Source: Wenyingzhuangia marina | GTDB taxonomy: Bacteria; Bacteroidota; Bacteroidia; Flavobacteriales; Flavobacteriaceae | Direction: 5' to 3' | Length of the DNA: 64,000 bases | NCBI RefSeq assembly: GCF_900130035.1 | Contig: NZ_FQXQ01000002.1 | Span: 558,001 to 622,000, forward strand | Shown: one piece after another, positions 26,050 through 35,411 of the stretch | Position numbering within the stretch: the stretch's first letter is position 1 | How the letters are laid out: every line of letters begins with the position of its first letter | Position numbers and translations under genes: made by a program | The notes under the pieces: model-generated | Databases searched by the model: none | What the model saw: only the letters and a program-made list of their open reading frames with translations | What the model was told of the DNA's origin: nothing

Positions 26050-27948
26050 TTATTTTACTTCTTCAAAATCTACATCTTCTACGTCGTCTCCTCCGTTAGA
26101 AGCAGTTGCAGGCTCTTCTTGCTGAGCTCCTCCAGCTTGTGCTCCTTGAGCAGCTGCTTGGAATTCTGCAGCAGCACCTTGTAATGCAGTATTTAACTTT
26201 TCAATAGCAGGATCAATTCCTTCTACATTTTTAGCAGCGTGAGCAGCTTTTAATTCAGTTAAAGCTTCATCAATAGGAGCTTTTTTATCTTCTGGAAGTT
26301 TTCCTTCTACTTCTTTCAATTGTTTTTCAGTTTGGAAAATCATTTGATCAGCAGTATTTAACTTTTCTGCAGCTTCTTTTGCTTTTGCATCCGCTTCAGC
26401 ATTTGCTTCAGCATCCGCTTTCATTTTAGCAATCTCTTCTTCTGACAATCCTGAAGAAGCTTCAATCTTAATTTCTTGAGATTTGTTAGTTGCTTTATCT
26501 ACAGCAGAAACTTTAATAATTCCGTTAGCATCAATATCAAAAGTTACTTCAATTTGTGGAGTACCTCTTTGTGCTGGTGGAATATCAGTCAATTGGAAAC
26601 GTCCAATTGTTTTGTTATCTGCAGCCATGGCTCTTTCTCCTTGTAATACGTGAATATCAACAGAAGGTTGGTTGTCTACAGCTGTAGAGAATACCTGAGA
26701 TTTTTTTGTTGGAATGGTTGTATTTGCTTCAATTAATTTTGTGAATACATTCCCCATGGTCTCAATTCCTAAAGATAAAGGTGTAACGTCTAATAACAAT
26801 ACATCTTTAACATCTCCAGCTAAAACTCCACCTTGAATAGCAGCACCAATAGCAACTACTTCATCTGGGTTTACACCTTTGTTAGGTTCTTTTCCAAAGA
26901 ATTTTTTAACTTCTTCTTGAATTACAGGAATACGAGTAGATCCTCCTACTAAGATAACTTCATCAATATCAGAAGTATCTAAATCTGCATCTTTTAATGC
27001 TTTTCTTACTGGCTCCATTGAACGAACCACTAAATCAGCAGCCAATTGCTCAAACTTAGAACGAGTTAATGTTTGTACCAAGTGCTTAGGTCCGCTTGCA
27101 GTAGCTGTTACATATGGTAAGTTGATTTCTGTTTGTGTAGAAGATGACAACTCAACTTTTGCTTTTTCAGCAGCTTCTTTTAAACGTTGTAAAGCCATTG
27201 GATCTTTACGTAAATCTATTTGCTCAGCAGCGTTAAATTCATCTGCCAACCAGTCAATAATCACCTCATCAAAGTTATCTCCTCCTAAGTGAGTATCTCC
27301 GTTTGTAGACAATACTTCAAAAACTCCATCTCCAATTTCTAAGATAGAAATATCAAAAGTACCTCCACCTAAATCGTAAACAGCAATTTTTTGATCTGTT
27401 CCTTTTTTGTCAATACCATAAGCCAATGCAGCAGCAGTAGGCTCGTTAATAATACGTTGAACTTTTAATCCTGCAATTTCACCAGCTTCTTTAGTTGCTT
27501 GACGTTGTGCATCGTTAAAATATGCAGGAACTGTAATTACAGCTTCTGTTACCGCTTGACCTAAATAGTCTTCAGCAGTTTTTTTCATTTTTTGCAAAGT
27601 CATTGCAGAAACTTCTTGAGGCGTATATAAACGTCCATCAATATCAATACGTGGTGTATCGTTATCTCCTTTAACTACTTTATATGGTACTCTTGAAACT
27701 TCATCAGCACACTCAGAGAACTTGTTACCCATAAAACGCTTTACAGAAGCAATGGTTTTAGTTGGGTTTGTTACTGCTTGTCTTTTTGCAGGGTCTCCTA
27801 CTTTACGCTCTCCTCCTTCTACAAAGGCAACGATAGATGGAGTTGTTCTTTTTCCTTCAGCATTAGGAATTACTACAGGATCGTTTCCTTCCATTACAGA
27901 AACACAAGAGTTAGTAGTTCCTAAGTCAATTCCGATAATTTTACTCAT
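26050..27948 (-). CDS. dnaK: Chaperone DnaK (Hsp70)
   Basis: 632 residues, full length. ATPase domain signatures: [17 protein letters not shown] at the start, [19 protein letters not shown] near 195 and [11 protein letters not shown] near 335. The linker [15 protein letters not shown] is followed by the peptide-binding domain and a lid, ending EDVDFEEVK. It binds unfolded segments with DnaJ and GrpE, neither of which is in this window. It appears as a single-gene unit with a sigma54-like element 50-65 bp upstream. Confidence 0.98.
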   Translation of the reverse strand: MSKIIGIDLGTTNSCVSVMEGNDPVVIPNAEGKRTTPSIVAFVEGGERKVGDPAKRQAVTNPTKTIASVKRFMGNKFSECADEVSRVPYKVVKGDNDTPRIDIDGRLYTPQEVSAMTLQKMKKTAEDYLGQAVTEAVITVPAYFNDAQRQATKEAGEIAGLKVQRIINEPTAAALAYGIDKKGTDQKIAVYDLGGGTFDISILEIGDGVFEVLSTNGDTHLGGDNFDEVIIDWLADEFNAAEQIDLRKDPMALQRLKEAAEKAKVELSSSTQTEINLPYVTATASGPKHLVQTLTRSKFEQLAADLVVRSMEPVRKALKDADLDTSDIDEVILVGGSTRIPVIQEEVKKFFGKEPNKGVNPDEVVAIGAAIQGGVLAGDVKDVLLLDVTPLSLGIETMGNVFTKLIEANTTIPTKKSQVFSTAVDNQPSVDIHVLQGERAMAADNKTIGRFQLTDIPPAQRGTPQIEVTFDIDANGIIKVSAVDKATNKSQEIKIEASSGLSEEEIAKMKADAEANAEADAKAKEAAEKLNTADQMIFQTEKQLKEVEGKLPEDKKAPIDEALTELKAAHAAKNVEGIDPAIEKLNTALQGAAAEFQAAAQGAQAGGAQQEEPATASNGGDDVEDVDFEEVK

Positions 27949-27997
27949 AATTATATTATTTAAATAAGTTGTTGATTCTATTTTACACTAAGGATTA

Positions 27998-28013
27998 GTC
28001 AATATGTGTGCCA
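27998..28013 (-). promoter_or_regulatory. Sigma54-like element before dnaK
   Basis: On the minus strand TGGCAC-ACATA-TTGAC (plus 28013-27998): the -24 half is perfect, the -12 half has GA where GC is expected, and the spacing is right. Predicted start near 27988, about 40 bp ahead of the ATG. Confidence 0.5.
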
Positions 28014-28032
28014 CGACAAACCAAACTACAAA

Positions 28033-28066
28033 TTGGCAGAAACAAATGACAGGTTGGCAGAAAACA
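28033..28066. promoter_or_regulatory. Two 21-bp-spaced repeats upstream of dnaK
   Basis: The word TTGGCAGAAA occurs at 28033-28042 and again at 28054-28063, exactly two helical turns apart and about 30-60 bp upstream of the sigma54-like element. This layout resembles an activator site. Confidence 0.4.
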
Positions 28067-28205
28067 GAGACCAAAATAATCAATACAGGCAGATGATTTT
28101 AAGATAAGAACCTATTTATAAAACTTTTGAATTGTGTTATTACACAAATAAAAAAAATAAAAATAAGTGTATATTTGACACTAAAAAATTAATTGCTAAA
28201 TAAAA

Positions 28206-29450
28206 ATGAAAAACAAATTCTTAACGCTATTCATAGCATTCATTAGTATATGCACCTACGCACAAGACCAATTTCAAAAAGGATACTTTATTGATAATGA
28301 CAATCAAAAAGTAAACTGTTTAATTAAAAACATGGATTGGAAATACAATCCAACTGAATTTATTTACAAGCTAAACGAAACTTCTGAAGAAAAACAAGCA
28401 ACTATTAATACTGTTAAAGTATTTGAAATTATTGATATTTCTAAATATGTTAGAAAAACTGTATATATTGATAAATCAAGCGTACATATTAACAAACTAA
28501 CTGAATTAAGAGATCCCTCTTTTGAAGAAGAAACTTTTTTTTTAAAAGTATTAATTGAAGGAAATGCTAATTTATATGCTTACGAAAAAAGAAGTTTTAT
28601 TCGTTTTTTTTATGAAGTGAACAACAATGAAATAAAACAACTCATTTATAAAGAATACAAAACATCTGACTACATTCCAATTGTTAAAGAAAATAATGAT
28701 TTCAGAAAACAAATATATGAGGATTTAAAAAGTAAAAACATCACCATTACCAATACTTTAAATCTTAAATACAATCAAAAATCCCTGATTAAAAAGTTTG
28801 TACAATACAACAAAGATACACAGCAAGATTATACAATTTATAAAAATACCACAAAACGTGATTTATTTAACTTGGCTTTAAAAGTAGGAGTCGACTATTC
28901 ATCAGTTTTAATTACAAATAATAACTTATTTCCAGGTATTTATTATGACATTGATGCTGGTAATACTACTAAACTAAGATATGGAGTGGAATTTGAATAT
29001 ATCATGCCCTTTAATAATAACAAATGGGCCATTACTTTTGAGCCTACTTATCAATATTTTAAGAAAAAACACTCTGGTGAACATGAATTAAAATATTCAA
29101 CCAACATACCTCATAAAACTGATGTAGATTATAAATCCATAGAACTTCCCGTTGGTATTAGACGCTATTTCTATTTAAATAAAGAATCAAAGTTATTTAT
29201 GAATGCTGCTTTAATATTTGATTATAACTTAAATAACTCACAGATTATTGTACAAAGGCATAGTGCAATTGAGAGGTTAGATATTACAAGTAAAAACTTT
29301 AACTTCTCTTTAGGACTAGGTTATAACTACAATAAGAAACTTAGTATCGAAGCAAGATACTATAGCCCACGAGAATTACTAAGACAACAAGCTTCTAAAG
29401 GTTCCAAATACAAAAACCTCTCTTTAGTATTAGGATACAGTATATTTTAA
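28206..29450 (+). CDS. Putative outer membrane beta-barrel protein
   Basis: 414 residues. Signal peptide ending TYAQ, then a soluble part with QKGYFIDNDNQKVNCLIKN and the WKYNPTEFIYKL pattern that is common in secreted Flavobacteria proteins of unknown role; from about 225 alternating aromatic beta strands (LFNLALKVGVDYSSVLI, YGVEFEYIMPF, FNFSLGLGYNYNKKLSIEAR, NLSLVLGYSIF) with a terminal Phe typical of outer membrane insertion. TATATTTG at 28170-28177 may be its -7 box, without a clear -33. Function unknown. Confidence 0.8.
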   Translation: MKNKFLTLFIAFISICTYAQDQFQKGYFIDNDNQKVNCLIKNMDWKYNPTEFIYKLNETSEEKQATINTVKVFEIIDISKYVRKTVYIDKSSVHINKLTELRDPSFEEETFFLKVLIEGNANLYAYEKRSFIRFFYEVNNNEIKQLIYKEYKTSDYIPIVKENNDFRKQIYEDLKSKNITITNTLNLKYNQKSLIKKFVQYNKDTQQDYTIYKNTTKRDLFNLALKVGVDYSSVLITNNNLFPGIYYDIDAGNTTKLRYGVEFEYIMPFNNNKWAITFEPTYQYFKKKHSGEHELKYSTNIPHKTDVDYKSIELPVGIRRYFYLNKESKLFMNAALIFDYNLNNSQIIVQRHSAIERLDITSKNFNFSLGLGYNYNKKLSIEARYYSPRELLRQQASKGSKYKNLSLVLGYSIF

Positions 29451-29488
29451 AAAAAGCCCCATTTTCTAATCAAAATGGGGCTTTTTTT
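29451..29488. terminator. Bidirectional terminator between barrel protein gene and yaaA
   Basis: aaaaagccccatttt (29451-29465) pairs with aaaatggggcttttt (29472-29486) around a 6-nt loop, between convergent genes. Confidence 0.9.
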
Positions 29489-29505
29489 TAAGTTGAATAA
29501 CATTA

Positions 29506-30264
29506 TTATCTCGTAAAAATCAAATCTGTTTCTGTAGATAAATTAGCATCAAAAGCATAACCTTCATAATTAAATCCTTTTAATCCTTCAATAGAATTGA
29601 TGTTATGATCTATAATATAGCGAACCATTAGTCCTCTAGCCTTTTTAGCATAAAAGGAAATAATTTTTAATTTTCCGTCTTTATAATCTTTAAACTCAGG
29701 AGTAATTACTGGTACTTTTAATAATTTTGGTTTCACTACTTTGTAATATTCATTACTTGCCAAATTGATAAAAATATCGTCTTCAGTTAATTCTTCGTTT
29801 AATTTTTTGGTAACTGTTTCTCCCCAAAACTCGTACAAATTATTTTTAGTCCCAACTTTTAATTTGGTTCCCATTTCCAATCGGTAAGGTTGCATTAAAT
29901 CTAAAGGCTTTAAAATTCCGTATTGCCCTGATAAGATTCTTAATTTATCTTGTAAAACAGCTATTTGACCTTCCTTTAAAGTATAGGCATCTAATCCTGC
30001 ATATACATCTCCATTAAAAGCAAAAACTGCCTGACGGGCATTTTCTGGGGTAAAAGGCAAAGCCCAATCTTGATTACGTTGCCAATTTAAATCACTCAAC
30101 TTTTCAGAAATTTTCATCAAATCTCCTAAATCTTTGGGTTTCTTCTTTTTTAAAACTTTATTCAGTTTTTCTGCTTCTTTTAAAAAAACTCCTTGAGTAA
30201 ACTCTTTTGTAGGAACTTTTGATTCAAAGTCTAATGATTTTGCTGGTGATACTACAATTTTCAT
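29506..30264 (-). CDS. yaaA: YaaA family peroxide stress protein
   Basis: 252 residues, full YaaA/DUF328 length. Signature parts: MKIVVSPAKSLDFE, GDVYAGLDAYTL, LRILSGQYGILKPLDLMQPYRLEMG, NLASNEYYKVV and GLMVRYIIDHNI. In E. coli YaaA lowers free iron during hydrogen peroxide stress and so limits damage to DNA. It is followed by nothing on the same strand before the terminator and lies 35 bp downstream of the DinB-type gene. Confidence 0.93.
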   Translation of the reverse strand: MKIVVSPAKSLDFESKVPTKEFTQGVFLKEAEKLNKVLKKKKPKDLGDLMKISEKLSDLNWQRNQDWALPFTPENARQAVFAFNGDVYAGLDAYTLKEGQIAVLQDKLRILSGQYGILKPLDLMQPYRLEMGTKLKVGTKNNLYEFWGETVTKKLNEELTEDDIFINLASNEYYKVVKPKLLKVPVITPEFKDYKDGKLKIISFYAKKARGLMVRYIIDHNINSIEGLKGFNYEGYAFDANLSTETDLIFTR

Positions 30265-30299
30265 TTTATTTGATTTTTATAGCTAACAATTTTAAGTTT

Positions 30300-30755
30300 T
30301 TACACAAACCTTTTAATATTCATGATATAACCTAAATGTAAACCTTCGTGATAATTATTATATTCTAGAGCTCCTTGTATTGAATTTATATGAAATCCCA
30401 TACTGGTTTCTAAATTTTTATACGTGATAAACTTCTCGTCTTTATAATCCGAAATTGTTTTATCTATCAATGTCAATAAAAGTGATTTTAATACTTCTAC
30501 TTCATCTGCAGATACTTCTCTAATAGGTCTAGTTCCGGGTCCATAAGTTTTAATCAATTCATCTGAAACATAAGTATCTAATCCAGAAAATTTATAAACC
30601 AATACTTGCTGACAAACAATGACATGGGCTATGTTCCATATAAGATTGTTACTAAAACCTTCTGGAATTTTATTTAGCTGTTCAACAGAATAATTGTTTA
30701 AATATGATATGTATATTTCTCTATTTCTTTTCCAAATATTAAATATAGTTTCCAT
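30300..30755 (-). CDS. DinB family protein
   Basis: 151 residues, a four-helix bundle of the DinB/DfsB kind. Metal-binding histidines are seen in LIWNIAHVIVCQQ (about 42) and YNNYHEGLHLGYI (about 135-140). These proteins often use a small-molecule thiol such as bacillithiol as cofactor; the reaction here is not known. Same strand as yaaA, 35 bp ahead of it. Confidence 0.85.
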   Translation of the reverse strand: METIFNIWKRNREIYISYLNNYSVEQLNKIPEGFSNNLIWNIAHVIVCQQVLVYKFSGLDTYVSDELIKTYGPGTRPIREVSADEVEVLKSLLLTLIDKTISDYKDEKFITYKNLETSMGFHINSIQGALEYNNYHEGLHLGYIMNIKRFV

Positions 30756-30824
30756 AGATTATTATTATTTTATATTTTATAATTATCACAACTAACTTAT
30801 AATACCTGAGTTATATCCAATTTT

Positions 30825-31589
30825 TTAATTCCAGATTTCATTTGATTCAGTTAAAATCAATGGTTCTTGATCCGTTATTAAAATTGTTTGTTCATGCTGT
30901 GTCACATAACCTCCTTTATCTCCAACCAAAGTCCAACCATCACTTAATTCTAATGCAATAGTTGATTTTGTGGAAATAAAAGTTTCAATTGCAACTGTAG
31001 TATTTTTTCTAAACCTTTCTCGATTTGTTTTAACTCTATAATTTAAAATATTTTCAGGCTCTTCGTGTAAACTTTTTCCAACACCGTGACCTGCTAAGTT
31101 TTTAATTACTTTAAACCCAGATTTTTTTGCTTCTGATTCAATAATTTGTCCAATATCAGCTATTTTCACTCCACCTTTTATGTTGGTTATCGCTTTTTTC
31201 AAAATGTTTTTAGAAGCATCTACAAGTGGTTGATGATTGTGTATGTCTTTTCCAATAACAAAAGAACCTCCATTGTCAGACCAAAATCCATTTAATTCTG
31301 CTGATACATCAATATTTATCAAATCTCCTTCTTCAAGAATTTTATTCTCAGATGGAATTCCGTGGGCAACTTCCTCATTAACACTTATACAAGTATATCC
31401 TGGAAAATCATAAGTTTCATAAGGAGCTGATTTAGCTCCATAACTTTTTAAAATTTCACCACCATATTCATCTAATTCTTTGGTTGACATACCAACTTTA
31501 GCATTTTCTCTCATTAATTTTAGTGTAGTACCAACAACTTCACTAATATTTTTCATTCCGATTAGTTCTGATTCTTTTGTTATTGACAT
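30825..31589 (-). CDS. map: Type I methionine aminopeptidase
   Basis: 254 residues with the pita-bread fold motifs: NEEVAHGIPSENKILEEGDL (His), INIDVSAELNGFWSDNGGSF (two Asp ligands, the second in NGG where D is usual in SDTA), NLAGHGVGKSLHEEP and TVAIETFIS, HEQTILIT (Glu ligands). It removes the initiator methionine. The SDNGG second-ligand region differs from the common D-x(10)-D spacing of map genes beside rplO or secY, so this may be a second, non-ribosomal-operon copy. Confidence 0.85.
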   Translation of the reverse strand: MSITKESELIGMKNISEVVGTTLKLMRENAKVGMSTKELDEYGGEILKSYGAKSAPYETYDFPGYTCISVNEEVAHGIPSENKILEEGDLINIDVSAELNGFWSDNGGSFVIGKDIHNHQPLVDASKNILKKAITNIKGGVKIADIGQIIESEAKKSGFKVIKNLAGHGVGKSLHEEPENILNYRVKTNRERFRKNTTVAIETFISTKSTIALELSDGWTLVGDKGGYVTQHEQTILITDQEPLILTESNEIWN

Positions 31590-31647
31590 TTCATTTTTTT
31601 TTAGATTTTTCGAACTACTCTACTCCTCAAATTCTCAACTCCTAAAT

Positions 31648-32673
31648 CTACTTATTCGTCAACGTATATCCTCTCCACTTTTCTAATACCTGTTGCATAT
31701 CTTCTGGAATTTCAGAATCAAAACGCAACATTTCCCCTGTAGTTGGATGTTCAAACCCTAATGTTTTGGCATGTAAAGCCTGACGTGGAATCAACTTAAA
31801 ACAATTATCTACAAATTGCTTATATTTGGTATAAGTAGTTCCTTTTAACACGGCATTTCCTCCATAACGCTCATCGTTAAACAAAGTATGTCCAATATGT
31901 TTAAAGTGTGCTCTAATTTGATGCGTTCTCCCTGTTTCTAATTTACACTCTACCAAAGTTACATACATAAAACGTTCTAACACTTTAAAATGAGTCACCG
32001 CTGATTTTCCTTGATCTCCATCAGGAAAAACATCTTGTTGCAATCTGTTTTTTAAGTTACGTCCTATGTGTCCTTCAATAGTTCCTTCGTCTTCTTCAAT
32101 ATTTCCCCAAACCAAAGCATGATACAAACGTTCTGAAGTTTTATCGTGAAATTGTTTTGATAAATGTGCCAAAGCATGTTCGGTTTTTGCCACTACTAAC
32201 AATCCACTAGTATCTTTATCTATTCTGTGAACCAAACCTGGTCTACCATCTGCATTTTCTGGTAAGTTTTTAAAATGATGTAACAAAGCATTCACCATAG
32301 TCCCATCATAATTTCCATGTCCAGGGTGCACTACCAAACCAGCTGGTTTGTTAATTACAATTACCTCATCATCTTCATATACAATATCCAACGGAATGTC
32401 TTCTGGTAATATTTCTGTTTCTCTAGGAGCAAACTCAAAAACAACCGTAACTACATCTCCTGGTTTTACTTTATGATTGGCTTTTACCACTTCATCATTC
32501 ACCAATACATTTCCGTCTTTAACTGCTTGCTGAACTTTGTTACGAGTAACATTCATTACAAAATTCATCAAAAACTTATCAACTCTTAAAGGTTGTTGTC
32601 CTGCTTCTGCTACAAACCTAAAATGCTCATAGTTTTCTTCTACTCCATCCATTTCTGGCACAAATTCTTCCAT
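31648..32673 (-). CDS. RluD-type 23S rRNA pseudouridine synthase
   Basis: 341 residues. An S4 RNA-binding domain at about 30-90 (LRVDKFLMNFVMNVTRNKVQ) is followed by the RluA-type catalytic domain with the Asp motif LVHRIDKDTSGLLVVAKT and LETGRTHQIRAHF. RluD makes the pseudouridines of 23S rRNA helix 69; the exact target is inferred. The start lies 2 bp behind the PASTA gene stop. Confidence 0.92.
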   Translation of the reverse strand: MEEFVPEMDGVEENYEHFRFVAEAGQQPLRVDKFLMNFVMNVTRNKVQQAVKDGNVLVNDEVVKANHKVKPGDVVTVVFEFAPRETEILPEDIPLDIVYEDDEVIVINKPAGLVVHPGHGNYDGTMVNALLHHFKNLPENADGRPGLVHRIDKDTSGLLVVAKTEHALAHLSKQFHDKTSERLYHALVWGNIEEDEGTIEGHIGRNLKNRLQQDVFPDGDQGKSAVTHFKVLERFMYVTLVECKLETGRTHQIRAHFKHIGHTLFNDERYGGNAVLKGTTYTKYKQFVDNCFKLIPRQALHAKTLGFEHPTTGEMLRFDSEIPEDMQQVLEKWRGYTLTNK

Positions 32674-32675
32674 AA

Positions 32676-33227
32676 TTATCTTAATTGTCCGTTACCTATA
32701 ATTACATCTATTACAGACATTTTTGGTAATTGATCTCCAGACTTTAATTCTTGACCTTTAAATTTTAATCCACGAACCACCGTTCCTATGTCATCAATTT
32801 CCTCGTACTGACCAACATTAAAACCACTGTTTATAATAAGCTGCTCAATTTCTTTTTTGGTTCTACCGTAAAAAGGAGGGATTGGAGCGCTGGCATATCC
32901 ATCAGGATTGATGGTAATATAAATCTTACGTTTTTCTTTTACTATTTGTCCTGCTGCTGGCAATTGCTCTAACACAGCTTCTTTAGGAATGTTTGGATTG
33001 TAACTTCCTGTTTCTAACAATTCATAATCTAACATTCTGTCATCCAACACTACTTTTACCTCATCAACTGTCAACCCAATTAAATTTGGAACTTCAATTT
33101 TTTGTTCTTGATTGGTATAACTGTGAAGAAATTTAGTGACTCCTAAAAAAATAAGGACAACTAATATTAATGATATACAAAGACTGATAATAAACGATTT
33201 GCTTTTTAGAAACTTGATAAAATTCAT
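32676..33227 (-). CDS. Membrane-anchored PASTA domain protein
   Basis: 183 residues: one N-terminal membrane helix (about 12-32) and PASTA repeats at about 40-108 (EVPNLIGLTVDEVKVVL, KRKIYITINP) and about 115-182 (PPFYGRTKKEIEQLI, MSVIDVIIGNG). No kinase domain is attached, unlike PknB-type proteins. PASTA modules bind peptidoglycan stem peptides; ddl, which makes D-Ala-D-Ala, is divergent 88 bp away, and this pairing with rluD is common in Flavobacteria. A TATCTTTG box (plus 33251-33244) sits 17 bp ahead of the start. Confidence 0.88.
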   Translation of the reverse strand: MNFIKFLKSKSFIISLCISLILVVLIFLGVTKFLHSYTNQEQKIEVPNLIGLTVDEVKVVLDDRMLDYELLETGSYNPNIPKEAVLEQLPAAGQIVKEKRKIYITINPDGYASAPIPPFYGRTKKEIEQLIINSGFNVGQYEEIDDIGTVVRGLKFKGQELKSGDQLPKMSVIDVIIGNGQLR

Positions 33228-33315
33228 CTATAAAGGTTTTTGGCAAAGATATAAAACCTATATGTAGGGTTTTGAATTAATATTTAATAATTTTACCCTT
33301 CAAATTTGGAGTTTC

Positions 33316-34296
33316 ATGAAGCAAAACATTGCAGTTATAATGGGAGGTTACTCAAGCGAGTACAACATTTCTATGATTAGTGGTAACGTAGTTTACAACC
33401 ATATTGATCAAACAAAATATGAACCATATAGAGTCGTTATTACCAAAGAAAAATGGGTCGCTTTAAATCATAAAGACCAAGAATTTAATATTGATAAAAA
33501 CGATTTTTCTGCGATTATTGAAGGAACTAAGATCAATTTTGATTGTGTTTTTAACGTGATTCATGGAACCCCAGGAGAGGATGGAAAAATATTAGGGTAC
33601 TTTGACATGATTGATCTACCTTACTCCTCTGCTCCTGCTTACCAAATGGCATTGACTTTTAACAAGCGTGATTGTTTAAGTGTGTTACGTAAACACGGAA
33701 TCAACACTGCGAAATCTCTTTATTTTGATGAAGGGGATGACATCAATCCAGAAAAAATTGTAAACGAATTAGGATTGCCTTGTTTTGTAAAGCCTAACAA
33801 CGCAGGATCTAGTTACGGAATTTCTAAAGTGAATAAAATAGAGGAATTTTCGATGGCTTTTGAAAAAGCTTTTAAAGAAGATCATGAAATTTTAATTGAA
33901 TCTTTTTTAGATGGTACAGAAGTTTCTATTGGAGTCATTACTTATCAAAATGAAGTAGTAGCTTTACCCGCTACTGAAATTGTATCAGAAAATGACTTTT
34001 TTGATTACGAAGCAAAGTACGAAGGAAAATCACAAGAAATCACCCCTGCTAGAATTTCAGACATCCAACTACAAAATTTACATACCGAAGCAATTAAAGC
34101 CTATAAAGCTTTAAACATGTCAGGTTTTTCTAGATCTGAATTTATTTTTATTGGTGACACACCTTATTTTTTAGAAATGAATACCGTTCCGGGAATGACC
34201 ACAGGAAGTTTGTTGCCACAACAAGCCAAAGCTGCTGGAATCCCTTTACCAGACTTATTGACCAATGCTATTGAAATGGCCATAAAAAATAAGTAA
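33316..34296 (+). CDS. ddl: D-alanine--D-alanine ligase
   Basis: 326 residues of the ATP-grasp fold. Signatures: IAVIMGGYSSEYNISMISG, FNVIHGTPGEDGKILGYFD, LPCFVKPNNAGSSYGISKV, ILIESFLDGTEVSIGVI and YFLEMNTVPGMTTGSLLPQQ. It joins two D-alanines for the peptidoglycan precursor. It is followed 11 bp later by coaD, so the two are probably one unit. Confidence 0.96.
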   Translation: MKQNIAVIMGGYSSEYNISMISGNVVYNHIDQTKYEPYRVVITKEKWVALNHKDQEFNIDKNDFSAIIEGTKINFDCVFNVIHGTPGEDGKILGYFDMIDLPYSSAPAYQMALTFNKRDCLSVLRKHGINTAKSLYFDEGDDINPEKIVNELGLPCFVKPNNAGSSYGISKVNKIEEFSMAFEKAFKEDHEILIESFLDGTEVSIGVITYQNEVVALPATEIVSENDFFDYEAKYEGKSQEITPARISDIQLQNLHTEAIKAYKALNMSGFSRSEFIFIGDTPYFLEMNTVPGMTTGSLLPQQAKAAGIPLPDLLTNAIEMAIKNK

Positions 34297-34307
34297 CTTT
34301 AAGCATT

Positions 34308-34769
34308 ATGAAAAAAGCTGTATTTCCTGGTTCTTTTGATCCTATTACTTTAGGTCATGTTGATGTCATCAATCGTGCATTGCCTTTGTTTGATGAATTG
34401 GTGATTGCCATTGGGATCAACGATACTAAAAAATATAGATTCTCTTTAAACGAAAGAGTTTCGTTTATTAAAAAGACCTTTAGTCACATGCCTAACTTAA
34501 CCGTAGAAACCTATACAGGTTTAACCACTGAGTTTTGTAAAGAAATTAATGCTGATTTTATTTTAAGAGGTTTGCGTAATCCTGCCGATTTTGAATTTGA
34601 GAAAGCCATTGCCATTACCAACAGAAAATTAACAGGTATAGATACTGTTTTCTTATTGACCAGTGCAGATACTTCTTTTATCAGTTCTAGTATTGTAAGA
34701 GATCTTTTAAAACACAACGGAGATTTATCCAAATTTGCTCCTCAAGCAGTAATTGACGGAAGCAAATAG
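34308..34769 (+). CDS. coaD: Pantetheine-phosphate adenylyltransferase
   Basis: 153 residues, standard CoaD length. The nucleotidyl-transferase motif is KKAVFPGSFDPITLGHVDVI (TxGH), with RGLRNPADFEFEKAI and the closing TSFISSSIVRDLLKHNGD. It transfers AMP to 4-phosphopantetheine in coenzyme A synthesis. The terminator at 34779-34805 follows. Confidence 0.96.
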   Translation: MKKAVFPGSFDPITLGHVDVINRALPLFDELVIAIGINDTKKYRFSLNERVSFIKKTFSHMPNLTVETYTGLTTEFCKEINADFILRGLRNPADFEFEKAIAITNRKLTGIDTVFLLTSADTSFISSSIVRDLLKHNGDLSKFAPQAVIDGSK

Positions 34770-34778
34770 TCAAAAAAA

Positions 34779-34805
34779 AATCGCTTAATTTTTAATTAAG
34801 CGATT
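34779..34805 (+). terminator. Terminator of ddl-coaD
   Basis: aatcgcttaatt (34779-34790) pairs with aattaagcgatt (34794-34805). It overlaps the stop codon of the opposite-strand small gene. An A-run precedes it on plus, so termination is better on minus than on plus. Confidence 0.6.
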
Positions 34806-35035
34806 GTATATTTCTTTTTGTATAATTTCTTTTTGGGAGTAAGAATATTTTCTATTCTTTTTACACGCATAAAAACATCTTCTACTTCTTTAGCGTCTAC
34901 CGTATTTTCTTCTGTAGAAGTTTCTGCTTTGGTTTCAGAATCCTTAGGATCTCCTTTTTCCAAACCATTGGCCTGTGTTGACAATGAAAGGGTCAATACA
35001 AAAACAAAAAGTAAATTTTTAATAACTGCGTGCAT
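34796..35035 (-). CDS. Small secreted protein of unknown function
   Basis: 79 residues with a clear signal peptide (NLLFVFVLTLSLSTQANG) and a short mature part rich in Glu and Thr followed by a basic tail (ILTPKKKLYKKKYTIA). The minus-strand reading is favoured over the overlapping plus frame because it has a signal peptide and an exact TATATTTG box (plus 35064-35057) 21 bp ahead of the start. No family recognised. Confidence 0.65.
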   Translation of the reverse strand: MHAVIKNLLFVFVLTLSLSTQANGLEKGDPKDSETKAETSTEENTVDAKEVEDVFMRVKRIENILTPKKKLYKKKYTIA

Positions 35036-35411
35036 CTTATCTTTTAATTAGCACTGCAAATATAACCTCAACACTGTTTCTTAATAGTTATTCTAATGTT
35101 ATCTAATCGTTAACAAATACATCCCAATTCCTACCTATGGAATTGTATTTATGTTACAAGATGCCCAAATCACTGTTCCCATCTGAAACATTATGTTCCA
35201 AATAAGCCCTAGAGCAAAATTCAATCAAAAAAAAAAGGCTTTATCATGTTTCCTTTTTACCACTACAACAAGTCTTAACTCCTTTATTTTACTATCATTC
35301 TTATAGATCCTTTTGACAATCTACCCCATTTTTTTTTATTTTTTTAAAAACCGTTTGTGGACAAATTACGTAGAACTAATAAATAACTTTATAAACGTTA
35401 AAAAATTCCAC
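35036..35411. other. Intergenic stretch between divergent small secreted protein and TetR genes
   Basis: 376 bp. It holds the -7 box of the minus-strand gene at 35057-35064. A TTTG at about 35353 with TAATAAAT 19 bp further could be a weak promoter of the TetR gene. Otherwise no gene, hairpin or repeat was found. Confidence 0.5.

Noticed and set aside
28170-28177. TATATTTG before the outer membrane protein gene as a full promoter
   Set aside because: The -7 box is exact but no TTTG or TTG stands 19-21 bp upstream, so it is mentioned with the gene only.
34818-35051. Plus-strand frame of 77 codons opposite the small secreted protein
   Set aside because: The minus-strand frame has a signal peptide and an exact -7 box; the plus frame has no recognisable feature and starts behind a terminator.
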